Shown piece after piece: positions 1 to 6,602 of a DNA stretch of 6,965 bases. Each line of letters starts with the position of its first letter. The first letter of the stretch is position 1. This DNA is from CAZTLI01 sp964614375 (GTDB lineage Bacteria; Chloroflexota; Anaerolineae; Aggregatilineales; Phototrophicaceae): contig CAZTLI010000295.1 in NCBI GenBank assembly GCA_964614375.1, positions 1-6,965 of the forward strand, read 5' to 3'. Below the pieces are notes generated by a model. It worked only from the letters and a program-made list of their open reading frames with translations, was not told the origin of the DNA and ran no database searches. The position numbers and the translations under genes are program-made.

Positions 1-2016
1 AGTGGGGCGGGCGAACGACGCTGGCATCAATGGACGAATCGCGCCTTATTTGATGTCAATGGCGTTTTGACCGAGTATCAAACTGTGGGTCATGACATCA
101 ATGAACGGCGGCGCATACAGGAGGCCTTGCGGGAAAGTGAAGAACGCTTCCGGCAAATGGCGGATAATATTCAGGATATGTTCTGGATGATTACGCCCGG
201 CGTTATACCCGGTGAAAACGAGCGCATCTACATGAGTCCCGCCTACGAACAGATTATGGGGTATTCACTCGCAAGCTGGTATACAGGCGAAACCGGCCTG
301 ATTCAGTCCGCACACCCCGATGACTTAGCGTGGATTTCGGAACAAAACCTCTCCATCAAAGCCGACGAAGAGGAACTCAGCCTCGAATTTCGCGCCATTT
401 GTGTCGATGGGACAGAGCGCTGGTTATGGATGCGAACCTTCCCGATTCGAGATGGAGACGGGGAGGTGTTTCGTGTTGTGGGTATTACCAGTGACATCAC
501 AGGCCGCAAACGAGCAGAAAAAGCGCTGCAAGAGAGTGAAGAACGTTTCCGGCAAATTACCGATAATATGCACGATATTGTCTGGATGATGAATCCGCAA
601 AGTTTAGAACGCCTCTATATCAGCCCTGCTTATGAACGGGTGACAAATTACACCTGCCAATCCTGGTATGAACAAACCACATCGATTGCCGAATTTGTCC
701 ACCCCGATGACCGTGAACGGGTGTTGGGGGATCACTCAGCCGCCTTATTGCATGACGGTGAAGTTGAATTTCGGGTTATCCGCCCGGATGGGGTGACTCG
801 CTGGCTCTGGAATCGTACCATCCACATTCACAATGAAGACGATGCGGCCTATCGTGTGGTGGGTATCGCCAGCGATATTACCGAGCGTAAACAGGCAGAA
901 CAGGCGTTGCAAGCCAGCGAGGAACGCTTCCGGCAAATTGCCGAAAATATTCAGGATGTGATCTGGATGACCGATGCCACCAATTCACAGCACTTTTATG
1001 TCAGCCCGGCCTATGATGCTGTGTTTGGCGTTTCTGGCGAGACGTTATATACGAATCCGCGCGCCAATCGGCAGTATATACACCCTGACGATTTAGATTG
1101 GGTCGGGGAAGTATTTGAAAAGGGTGCGCCCATTGATATTGAATACCGGATTGTGCGGCCTGATGGTGAAGTACGCTGGCTGTGGGATCGCTCTTTTCCA
1201 ATTTATGATGAAAATAAGCAGTTCGTCCGCGTGGTGGGTATTGCCAAAGACATCACAGATCGTAAGCGATTTGAAGTCGAGCTTCAGCAAGCCAAAGAAG
1301 ATGCCGAAACCGCTAATCGTGCCAAGAGTGCCTTTCTCGCCAATATGAGTCATGAACTGCGGACTCCGCTGAATTCCGTGATTGGTATGTCGCAAGTTTT
1401 GCTGATGAGTGCTATCGGTTCGCTTAACGAACGGCAGCGTGAGTATGTCGAACACATTCACGATTCAGGACGGCATCTGCTAAATCTGATTAATGACATT
1501 CTGGATTTGAGCAAAATCGAGGCTGGACGCTTCGACTTAAACATTCAACCTGTTGATTTAACGGCGGCAGTACACGACAGCCTGAATCTCGTCCGGGCGC
1601 GCGCGGCGAAACACGCCATCACACTACACACGGACTTTGAAGAATTGCCGCCCATATCCGTAGATCGTTTACGAATCATTCAAGTGATGACCAATTTGCT
1701 TTCCAATGCGGTGAAATTCACGCCGGATGGGGGTGATGTCGGTGTGCGCCTGTATCGCGAGAACTCGGACGCCTATATCGAAGTGTGGGACACGGGTATC
1801 GGTATCAACCCGGACGAGCATCACCGCCTGTTTAAACGCTTTGAACGTATCGAAAGCGGTGAAGCGCAGCGCGCAGAAGGCACAGGACTGGGGCTGGCGT
1901 TGAGTAAGGAACTCATTGAACGTCATCATGGCGATATTCGCGTTGAATCAGGCGGTAAAGGCAAGGGCACGACCTTCCGTGTGCGCCTGCCGCTGAATGG
2001 GGTGACGATCTCGTGA
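1..2016 (+). CDS. Multi-PAS sensor histidine kinase, 5'-truncated by the window edge
   Basis: This is a sensor kinase that would autophosphorylate on histidine and pass the phosphate to a response regulator not seen here. The frame is open from base 1, and the first ~38 codons already read as the end of a PAS/PAC domain (WHQWTNRALFD, then VGHDINERR). The TTG at 67 is therefore not the start, and the true start lies upstream. Numbering from the codon at base 1: three complete PAS_3-type domains follow at about 42-174, 175-301 and 302-426, each with an EERFRQ linker, an HPDD motif and a closing VGI..DIT.RK motif. A HisKA domain follows with phosphoacceptor H451 in SHELRTPLN, then an HATPase with N box (N569), DTGIGI (597-602), F box (LFKRF, 611-614) and GTGLGL (627-632). 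All catalytic boxes are intact. The protein ends just after the ATPase, with no receiver domain and no membrane segment in the visible part, so a cytosolic sensor is likely. The ligand is unknown. Family assignment is very secure. Confidence 0.96.
   Translation, partial: SGAGERRWHQWTNRALFDVNGVLTEYQTVGHDINERRRIQEALRESEERFRQMADNIQDMFWMITPGVIPGENERIYMSPAYEQIMGYSLASWYTGETGLIQSAHPDDLAWISEQNLSIKADEEELSLEFRAICVDGTERWLWMRTFPIRDGDGEVFRVVGITSDITGRKRAEKALQESEERFRQITDNMHDIVWMMNPQSLERLYISPAYERVTNYTCQSWYEQTTSIAEFVHPDDRERVLGDHSAALLHDGEVEFRVIRPDGVTRWLWNRTIHIHNEDDAAYRVVGIASDITERKQAEQALQASEERFRQIAENIQDVIWMTDATNSQHFYVSPAYDAVFGVSGETLYTNPRANRQYIHPDDLDWVGEVFEKGAPIDIEYRIVRPDGEVRWLWDRSFPIYDENKQFVRVVGIAKDITDRKRFEVELQQAKEDAETANRAKSAFLANMSHELRTPLNSVIGMSQVLLMSAIGSLNERQREYVEHIHDSGRHLLNLINDILDLSKIEAGRFDLNIQPVDLTAAVHDSLNLVRARAAKHAITLHTDFEELPPISVDRLRIIQVMTNLLSNAVKFTPDGGDVGVRLYRENSDAYIEVWDTGIGINPDEHHRLFKRFERIESGEAQRAEGTGLGLALSKELIERHHGDIRVESGGKGKGTTFRVRLPLNGVTIS
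124..1278 (+). repeat. Three tandem PAS-domain coding repeats
   Basis: Three consecutive units of 399, 381 and 375 bases (124-522, 523-903, 904-1278) each encode one PAS domain. They begin with a helical linker of the form AL.ESEERFRQ and end with VGI..DIT.RK. The linker is conserved at the DNA level: a 17-base stretch beginning GAACGCTTCC occurs at 142, 541 and 922 with at most one difference. The PAS cores between the linkers have diverged far more. This pattern fits domain duplication within the gene. The end of a fourth, earlier domain is visible at 1-~120. Confidence 0.85.
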
Positions 2017-2081
2017 CAGTTGTATATTCTATTCAGTGAATGCTGTAATTATCGCCTATCGTCTTGCCTGAAAGGTGTTTC

Positions 2082-2110
2082 TAAACATACACGTTCTCTA
2101 TTCATATTAT
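2082..2110 (+). promoter_or_regulatory. Candidate sigma-70 promoter for the solute-binding protein gene
   Basis: TAAACA (2082-2087), a 17-base spacer and TATTAT (2105-2110) match the -35 and -10 consensus at 4/6 and 5/6. This would leave a leader of about 80 bases before the ATG at 2201. A weaker alternative lies nearer the gene (TTGTGT at 2126 with CTATAG at 2150). The 184-base spacer shows no clear terminator for the kinase gene. Prediction by eye only. Confidence 0.33.
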
Positions 2111-2200
2111 TCCAAACAGTAGCAATTGTGTGCCCGGCGCGCTATGCTCCTATAGATATTGCGAAATTGAAATAGTACAAATTCTGTAGGGGAAGAGACA

Positions 2201-3793
2201 ATGAAACCACGACGCTGGTTATTCAGTTTGATATGCTTGACGCTCATTGCACTGCTTGCGCCGATTGCGGTTACCGCGCAGGAAACGGGTGTGCTGCGTT
2301 TTCCGATTTTGAGTGAACCGCAGCACTTAAATCCATTTTTGTCCAACACGCTAGCGACCCGGCAGGTGATTGTACAGGTTTATGAAGGGCTGGTCACACA
2401 GGATGCCGACACGGGCGGGATTGCACCCGGGTTGGCGGATAGTTGGGAGATTTCAGAGGATGGTCTCGTCTATACGTTCCATCTGCGCGAAGGGGTGCTG
2501 TTCCAGCAGGTCGCCGGTGTGACTTATGTTGACCGCATGGTGACGACTGCCGATGTCGTCTGGTCGATGGAGACATTCTTAAGCGGCGATGAAACGGTAT
2601 CGCGTCACCCTGACTATCTATCAGCCGTTGTCGGCGCGAGTGAATTCACAGCAGGGGAGGCGGATAGTGTCGAAGGAATCGAAGTGCTCGACGACTACAC
2701 GTTGCAAATCACATTGGTGCGCCCGAATCATCGCTTCTTGATTGACCTTGTGAATGTGTATATCGTGCCGCAGGAAGCCTATGAACAGCTTGGCGATGAT
2801 TTCAACCGGCGTCCTGTAGGGACAGGGCCGTTCATTGTCGAGTTGTGGACTCCGGGCGTGGAAGTCCGTCTCGTAGCAAATCCTGATTTTCGTGATGCGG
2901 GTTTCCCGCTGTTGGATGCAGTACGCTTCATTGCTGTGGCGGATGCCGATACTGAACTGGCAATGTATCGCAATGACGAAATCGACCTGTTGATTGACTT
3001 TCCTGCGGCGCAGCGGGTGGCGATTCGTGAAGAATTCGCCGCTGAATATCATGAACTACCCGGATTAAATGTCCGTTATTATGGCTTCGATATGTCACAG
3101 GGGTTTTTCGCCGAAAATCCACTGGTGCGGCAGGCCTTTGCTTATGCCTTTGACCGTGAACGCGCGTGGAATGCGGTCATGGATGGAGAGCGCCTGCCGG
3201 GTAATTTTGGCATTTTGCCGCCGACGATTCCCGCGTCTGATGTCGAGGGTTATCGCTATGACCCGGTGCGTGCGGCGCAATTACTGACCGAAGCCGGTTT
3301 CCCCAATGGCGAAGGCATCCCGGAGATTAATCTCTATATCTTCTCATCCGATGCCGAAAGTCCGGTGCATCTCATCTTACAGGAAAATCTGGCAGACATC
3401 GGCGTGACCATCAACATCGTTGGTGAAGATTCATCGACCTACTGGTCACACATCCGTGAGAACGATGTCATTTTCTTCCTCAGTGGATGGAGCGCCGCCT
3501 TCCCGGATCCCAGTTCGGTGTTTAATCAACTGGTGCTCAATGGCACAGACGACACCTTCTATAACAATTTCGAGGCCAACAATCTGCTCGAACGCGCGAC
3601 CACCATTCCCGATGATGAACGCCGCAATGAAATTTATCGGCGGGCGCATGAAATCGTGATGGCGGATAGTCCGGTGATAGTGTCGTCGTACTCAAAGGTG
3701 ATTTATTTGCAAAAGCCCTGGGTGCAGGAATTGGTCGTCTCATCAGCAGGGGTCTATCGCGCACCGCTGCATCTGGTGTCGATTGCCGGGTAG
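2201..3793 (+). CDS. ABC transporter solute-binding protein, family 5 (SBP_bac_5, peptide/nickel/oligosaccharide type)
   Basis: This is an extracytoplasmic binding protein that would capture a substrate, usually a peptide but in this family also nickel or oligosaccharides, and deliver it to an ABC permease. Residues 1-26 form a Sec signal peptide: basic KPRR, a hydrophobic core, and likely cleavage after V-T-A before Q27. The only cysteine there (C12, preceded by L-I) is not in a lipobox. Family hallmarks are LNPF and YEGLV near the mature N-terminus, LADSWEISEDG with FHLREGV, GTGPF (207-211), VRQAFAYAFDRE (309-320) and GWSAAFPDP (429-437). The 530-residue length is normal. The ATG is well placed, with AGGGGA at 2188-2193, 7 bases upstream. 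No permease or ATPase gene lies beside it, and a terminator follows, so it is an orphan binding protein whose partner must be elsewhere. Substrate cannot be read from the sequence. Family call very secure. Confidence 0.95.
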   Translation: MKPRRWLFSLICLTLIALLAPIAVTAQETGVLRFPILSEPQHLNPFLSNTLATRQVIVQVYEGLVTQDADTGGIAPGLADSWEISEDGLVYTFHLREGVLFQQVAGVTYVDRMVTTADVVWSMETFLSGDETVSRHPDYLSAVVGASEFTAGEADSVEGIEVLDDYTLQITLVRPNHRFLIDLVNVYIVPQEAYEQLGDDFNRRPVGTGPFIVELWTPGVEVRLVANPDFRDAGFPLLDAVRFIAVADADTELAMYRNDEIDLLIDFPAAQRVAIREEFAAEYHELPGLNVRYYGFDMSQGFFAENPLVRQAFAYAFDRERAWNAVMDGERLPGNFGILPPTIPASDVEGYRYDPVRAAQLLTEAGFPNGEGIPEINLYIFSSDAESPVHLILQENLADIGVTINIVGEDSSTYWSHIRENDVIFFLSGWSAAFPDPSSVFNQLVLNGTDDTFYNNFEANNLLERATTIPDDERRNEIYRRAHEIVMADSPVIVSSYSKVIYLQKPWVQELVVSSAGVYRAPLHLVSIAG

Positions 3794-3827
3794 GTCTCGT
3801 AGGTGACTAGAGATTATTTGTTGTTAA

Positions 3828-3860
3828 ACCCCTGTCACTTTATCGGTGGCGGGGGTGTTT
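3828..3860 (+). terminator. Rho-independent-type terminator after the solute-binding protein gene
   Basis: The arms ACCCCTGTCAC (3828-3838) and GTGGCGGGGGT (3846-3856) pair over all 11 positions, with two G-U pairs, around a 7-base loop. The stem is followed by GTTTATGTGCTTT, which is T-rich but not an unbroken T-run. It lies 35 bases past the stop codon and just before the candidate corA promoter, so it should separate the two transcription units. Confidence 0.7.
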
Positions 3861-3867
3861 ATGTGCT

Positions 3868-3895
3868 TTAACAGAAGGCGTGTTGTTTCTACAAA
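3868..3895 (+). promoter_or_regulatory. Candidate promoter for the corA-like gene
   Basis: TTAACA (3868-3873, 5/6 to the -35 consensus), a 16-base spacer and TACAAA (3890-3895, 4/6 to the -10 consensus) lie directly after the terminator hairpin, 37 bases before the ATG. The position supports independent transcription of the transporter gene. Prediction by eye only. Confidence 0.35.
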
Positions 3896-3932
3896 GTGTC
3901 AATGAGGTAGGCAAGCTGCCGGAGATAGGATT

Positions 3933-4889
3933 ATGGACATTACATATTACACGAAGCAGCATCAACGTCCACTCGCACCGGACGAAGTAGGCGAAATAGT
4001 GAAGCAGGATGATGGGGTTGTCTGGATAGACCTGAACATCGCCGATGAGACGCACATGGCGTTTTTGCAGACCACATTTTCGTTTCATCCTCTGGCTCTG
4101 GAAGACCTCTATCATCAGCAGCAGCGTCCTAAAGCCGAAGAATTTGCCGACTACCTCTTCATCATTCTAAACCCAATAGAGACCACATTATCGGAGTCGA
4201 TGTTTCGTGAATTAGGTGTATTTGTCGGGAAGAATTATGTTATTACCGCCCACATGACCGATGAACCTGTCATTGCCGAAGCGCGAAAGCGCCTGCACCC
4301 CGAACGGATGAGTTTGCCGCTATCAGCAACCTATGTGTTATATGTGATTTTTGATACTGTCCTCGACGAATATTTACCTGCGTTAGAGGCGATTGAGGAA
4401 AAAATGGAGGCGGTGGGTCGGGACACGCTCCGCAATCCGAGTCGCGACATTCTTAATCGCATTTTTGAATTGAAGCGGATTATGAATCAATTCTGGTGGG
4501 TCATGTGGCCCCAGCAAGACATTATCAATGTATTGAATAATCACGAGCTGGTCTTCATTGACGAAAAGAGCCGCTATTATTTGCGCGATATTTCCGATCA
4601 TTCGGCGCGTATCATGAATAGTTTACAAATCGAGCGCGATACGATTACCAGCCTGACGAACATTTATATATCGGCTGTCTCGAATCAACTGAACTATGCC
4701 GTCGGACGACTCACGCTGATAGCCATAGGCGTGGGTATTTTTGCCGTTTTCAGCGGATTTTATGGCATGAATTTTGATCGTACCTGGCCGCCGTTTGACG
4801 CGCCCCATGGTGCCATGGTGGTTTTGCTGATGATGGCAGCCGCGACTTTCATCACATTTCTGTTCCTGCGCTGGAAGAAATGGATTTAG
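3933..4889 (+). CDS. corA: CorA-family magnesium/divalent cation transporter
   Basis: This is an inner-membrane channel of the CorA metal ion transporter family, which works as a homopentamer and passes Mg2+ (some members Co2+, Ni2+ or Zn2+). The 318-residue protein has the usual cytosolic N-terminal domain, with VWIDL (30-34), FHPLALEDLY (51-60) and QRPK (64-67). A long helical region follows, then two C-terminal membrane helices at about 258-277 and 293-313. The diagnostic YGMNF loop (GMN at 278-280) joins them, and the end is basic (RWKKWI). Length and layout are normal. The ATG at 3933 is preceded by GGAG (3921-3924) at 8 bases. The gene stands alone: a terminator lies upstream, and downstream it converges with the hydrolase gene across 50 bases where I see no convincing terminator. 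Whether it moves Mg2+ in or, like ZntB-type members, handles zinc cannot be decided from sequence alone. Confidence 0.94.
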   Translation: MDITYYTKQHQRPLAPDEVGEIVKQDDGVVWIDLNIADETHMAFLQTTFSFHPLALEDLYHQQQRPKAEEFADYLFIILNPIETTLSESMFRELGVFVGKNYVITAHMTDEPVIAEARKRLHPERMSLPLSATYVLYVIFDTVLDEYLPALEAIEEKMEAVGRDTLRNPSRDILNRIFELKRIMNQFWWVMWPQQDIINVLNNHELVFIDEKSRYYLRDISDHSARIMNSLQIERDTITSLTNIYISAVSNQLNYAVGRLTLIAIGVGIFAVFSGFYGMNFDRTWPPFDAPHGAMVVLLMMAAATFITFLFLRWKKWI

Positions 4890-4939
4890 ATCGGAATACC
4901 GGAATTGCCATTGAGACCGCGAAAGTAGCCAATTTACAA

Positions 4940-5740
4940 TTAGCTGCTGATTAAATCCGCACAATCACGCATCAGTATCGGTTTGATGATGCTGGTCAGA
5001 ACGCGATAACCCTGTGTAGTCAAATGAATCTTGTCCCAGCGATATAGGCTGCGGATGGGCTGCCCATCGTCATCAAGGTAATGATCCGTTGTGTCAATGA
5101 AGTGCAGACGGTTATCGGTCTCTGTATAATCCGCAATCAAGTGATTGGCTTCCTGCACCGTGCGCCAGTGGTCGTGGCGTCCCGGCGTTGGTGTGATAGA
5201 CAGGTAATAAACCGGCACATCGGGTAGGGCGGTGTGGATAACATGGCAGAAATCTTTGAATTTCCCGGCGACATACTCAGCCGTCTTTGGAATTTTGCCT
5301 GCGATGTCATTCGTGCCAGAGAACAGAACGATTGCGGCAGGTTGATAGGGGATGACGATTCGGTCTGCATAATGCACTGCATCGAGAATGCGCGACCCCC
5401 CGAATCCCCGTCGAATAACAGGTAGCGGGTGCATATCCTCCGCCAGCGACTTCCAGAAGCGAATGGTCGAACTACCGACAAATACAATGGCATTTTGCGG
5501 TGGCATCTGTTTGCAGTCTGCGCGTTCAAATCCACGAATTTGCCAGGCCCACAAACGCACATCGTCTGTCAGCCACATATGCGTCATATAGCGTGACAAC
5601 AATCCCACACCGATTGCAATCACACCTGGCACAATGCCGACAATGACACTAAAAGGTGTGCCAATCGCGAAACCGATAAGCACCACAATCGCAGCAATGA
5701 CGAGGGCAATCAGCAAAGGCGTGTTTTTATTCGTCCACAT
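4940..5740 (-). CDS. Membrane-anchored SGNH/GDSL-family hydrolase
   Basis: This is a predicted esterase or acylhydrolase of the SGNH fold (266 residues). The four blocks are visible: block I VGSSTIRFW with nucleophile S91 (GSS replacing the textbook GDS, common in this group), block II RRGFGGS supplying the oxyanion glycine, block III GTND (142-145), and block V DKIH with D236 and H239. The N-terminus carries two closely spaced hydrophobic segments (about 8-29 and 31-49) joined by only a few residues, with K5 before and R50 after. This looks like a membrane hairpin or anchor and not a cleavable signal peptide. By the positive-inside rule the catalytic domain might face the cytosol, which is inference. 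There is no clear Shine-Dalgarno before the ATG. The gene is third in a same-strand series, 62 bases after the small membrane-protein gene, and converges with corA. Substrate unknown. Confidence 0.9.
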   Translation of the reverse strand: MWTNKNTPLLIALVIAAIVVLIGFAIGTPFSVIVGIVPGVIAIGVGLLSRYMTHMWLTDDVRLWAWQIRGFERADCKQMPPQNAIVFVGSSTIRFWKSLAEDMHPLPVIRRGFGGSRILDAVHYADRIVIPYQPAAIVLFSGTNDIAGKIPKTAEYVAGKFKDFCHVIHTALPDVPVYYLSITPTPGRHDHWRTVQEANHLIADYTETDNRLHFIDTTDHYLDDDGQPIRSLYRWDKIHLTTQGYRVLTSIIKPILMRDCADLISS

Positions 5741-5742
5741 AT

Positions 5743-5798
5743 TGTCTGACCGTGTATGCTATGCGAGGTTGTTATCATAGCAGAATGCAGGCCAGACA
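5743..5798. repeat. Nested inverted repeat upstream of the SGNH hydrolase gene
   Basis: An inner perfect 7-bp dyad, TGCTATG (5757-5763) and CATAGCA (5776-5782), sits within an outer 8-bp dyad, TGTCTGAC (5743-5750) and GCCAGACA (5791-5798), which matches at 7 of 8 positions. It fills the 62-base gap between the membrane-protein stop and the hydrolase start. No T-run follows on the minus strand, so it is not a classical terminator. It may be an operator or a leader/intercistronic RNA structure. Confidence 0.5.
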
Positions 5799-5801
5799 CA
5801 A
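5774..5801 (-). promoter_or_regulatory. Candidate promoter for the SGNH hydrolase gene
   Basis: Read on the minus strand, TTGTGT (5801-5796), a 16-base spacer and TATGAT (5779-5774) match the -35 and -10 consensus at 3/6 and 5/6. The -10 overlaps one arm of the inner inverted repeat. This would give a leader of about 27 bases before the ATG at 5740. It suggests the hydrolase could be transcribed apart from the two upstream genes. Weak evidence. Confidence 0.28.
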
Positions 5802-5802
5802 A

Positions 5803-6132
5803 TTATAGCGATTGAATCAGAAAGTCACTGATGACGGCGATGAGAAAGCCAAACACCGCCGAAAATATCACCATCGGGATGACCGCTTTAGGTTCGTTTT
5901 CAAACTCTATTATCATGAACGGCACTGCCAGCGCCACGCCCACAATCACGCCCTTCAGACCGATGGGTATGCCCAGAGCAATAAATGGCATCAAGAAGCC
6001 GACAGCCATCCAGTGAAACGCAATCGCCCACAGCGAATATCTATTCTCCTCATAACGATAGGTCATCAGTACATCGATCAAGCCCGCGCCCAATCCAACA
6101 CCTAAACTAATCAGTAAAATCTCTAAACGCAT
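5803..6132 (-). CDS. Small four-helix membrane protein, family not recognised
   Basis: This is a 109-residue, very hydrophobic protein with four predicted membrane segments at about 3-23, 33-56, 59-77 and 84-107. The loops between them are short and charged (RYEENR after the first, EFENEPK after the third). Glycines are frequent in the first three segments (GVGLGAG; GIPIGLKG). I do not recognise the family and see no catalytic motif; acidic residues D20, E76 and D103 lie in or at the edge of membrane segments. The ATG at 6132 is chosen because it follows the VOC stop codon by only 4 bases and has AGG about 8 bases upstream, inside the end of the VOC gene. The longer frame reaching to 6297 would overlap the VOC coding region and give an unlike, non-hydrophobic extension. 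Tight spacing implies co-transcription and probable translational coupling with the VOC gene. A transporter-like or membrane-stress role would be speculation. Confidence 0.78.
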   Translation of the reverse strand: MRLEILLISLGVGLGAGLIDVLMTYRYEENRYSLWAIAFHWMAVGFLMPFIALGIPIGLKGVIVGVALAVPFMIIEFENEPKAVIPMVIFSAVFGFLIAVISDFLIQSL

Positions 6133-6136
6133 GATG

Positions 6137-6505
6137 CTAACCTGTGACCATCGAGACCAATTGAAAATAGTTGCCGTCCAAATCCGCCAGCGTTGCGATG
6201 ACCATTCGCATGTCTTCATCGGCAAATTCATAGGGTTCTTGCACGACTGTTGCACCCAAGCCCACGATCCGGTCAAATTCCGCGCGCACATCATCAACCA
6301 TCACATCAAAAAACAGGCGTGCCGGACTGTTATTTTTGCCGGATACCTGATCGTGTTTGGCGATTTCGAGCCGAAAGTCGCCCATCATGAAACCCGTTAC
6401 GTCATCTGATGACCATGCGGGTTCAACGCCAAAGAGCTGCCGATAGAATGTGCCCAATGCTTCCGGTTGGTCTGTATTGATGTGCAGCGAGACGACCTGT
6501 GCCAT
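6137..6505 (-). CDS. VOC-superfamily (glyoxalase/bleomycin-resistance/dioxygenase fold) protein
   Basis: This is a 122-residue vicinal-oxygen-chelate protein with the usual two beta-alpha-beta-beta-beta halves. The first half opens with VSLHINTDQPEALGTFYRQLFG and has FMMGDFRLEI. The second opens with ARLFFDVMVDDV, continues through FDRIVGLGATVVQEP and closes with LADLDGNYFQLV. The start at 6505 is fixed by a perfect AGGAGG (6519-6514) with an 8-base spacer; the longer frame to 6568 lacks this and would run into the operator region. Of the usual metal ligands, H8 is present. The second-half histidine appears replaced by F65 or F66 and the C-terminal glutamate by Q115, so classical glyoxalase I or metal-dependent activity is doubtful. 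It could be a binding or resistance-type VOC protein. It is first in its operon and divergent from an HxlR regulator, which points to induction by a toxic small molecule (inference). Confidence 0.92.
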   Translation of the reverse strand: MAQVVSLHINTDQPEALGTFYRQLFGVEPAWSSDDVTGFMMGDFRLEIAKHDQVSGKNNSPARLFFDVMVDDVRAEFDRIVGLGATVVQEPYEFADEDMRMVIATLADLDGNYFQLVSMVTG

Positions 6506-6513
6506 TATGAATA

Positions 6514-6519
6514 CCTCCT
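6514..6519 (-). promoter_or_regulatory. Ribosome binding site fixing the VOC start
   Basis: CCTCCT on the + strand reads AGGAGG on the minus strand, 8 bases before the ATG at 6505. It is the strongest Shine-Dalgarno in the window and decides between this start and the in-frame upstream ATG at 6568. Confidence 0.88.
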
Positions 6520-6535
6520 GTTTGTTCGCAACGTC

Positions 6536-6569
6536 TATGATTACTGCAATTGCTTTCAGAGTAACCATA
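6536..6569. promoter_or_regulatory. Candidate operator (10-bp inverted repeat) for the HxlR-type regulator
   Basis: TATGATTACT (6536-6545) and AGTAACCATA (6560-6569) are inverted copies matching at 9 of 10 positions, separated by 14 bases that include the palindrome GCAATTGC (6546-6553). The repeat begins 3 bases downstream of the VOC -10 element and covers the expected transcription start, a position where a bound repressor would block transcription. HxlR proteins bind as dimers to inverted repeats, so this is the best operator in the spacer. Binding is inferred. Confidence 0.5.
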
Positions 6570-6572
6570 TAT

Positions 6573-6601
6573 AGAATAAGAAGTATCCCTATTTTCGTGA
6601 A
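6573..6601 (-). promoter_or_regulatory. Candidate promoter for the VOC-membrane protein operon
   Basis: On the minus strand, TTCACG (6601-6596), a 17-base spacer and TATTCT (6578-6573) each match consensus at 4/6. The start site would fall inside the inverted repeat at 6536-6569. Its -35 is one base from the -35 of the opposite promoter, so the two would fire back to back. Confidence 0.38.
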
Positions 6602-6602
6602 G

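Noticed and set aside
67..69. TTG at 67 as the start of the kinase
   Set aside because: The frame is open to base 1 and the first codons encode the end of another PAS domain, so the gene enters from upstream.
2031..2041. ATTCAGTGAAT palindrome after the kinase stop as a terminator
   Set aside because: The 5-bp arms have a one-base centre, so no hairpin can form, and no T-run follows.
2621..3052. 143-codon open frame on the minus strand inside the binding-protein gene
   Set aside because: It lies wholly within a clear family-5 coding region and its translation has no recognisable domain; it is a frame shadow.
4890..4939. Bidirectional terminator between the converging corA and hydrolase genes
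   Set aside because: Only short imperfect dyads are present and no stable stem with a T-run could be found in these 50 bases.
6133..6297. Extended N-terminus of the small membrane protein up to 6297
   Set aside because: The extension overlaps the VOC coding sequence out of frame and is unlike the hydrophobic body; the ATG at 6132 fits the spacing to the VOC stop.
5812..6409. Plus-strand open frames opposite the membrane-protein and VOC genes
   Set aside because: They are antisense to well-supported genes, rich in His, Arg and Gln as expected for shadows, and lack ribosome binding sites.
6506..6568. Extended N-terminus of the VOC protein up to 6568
   Set aside because: VOC domains begin at about the MAQVVSLHIN segment, and a perfect AGGAGG precedes the ATG at 6505. 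The extension would also translate the candidate operator.
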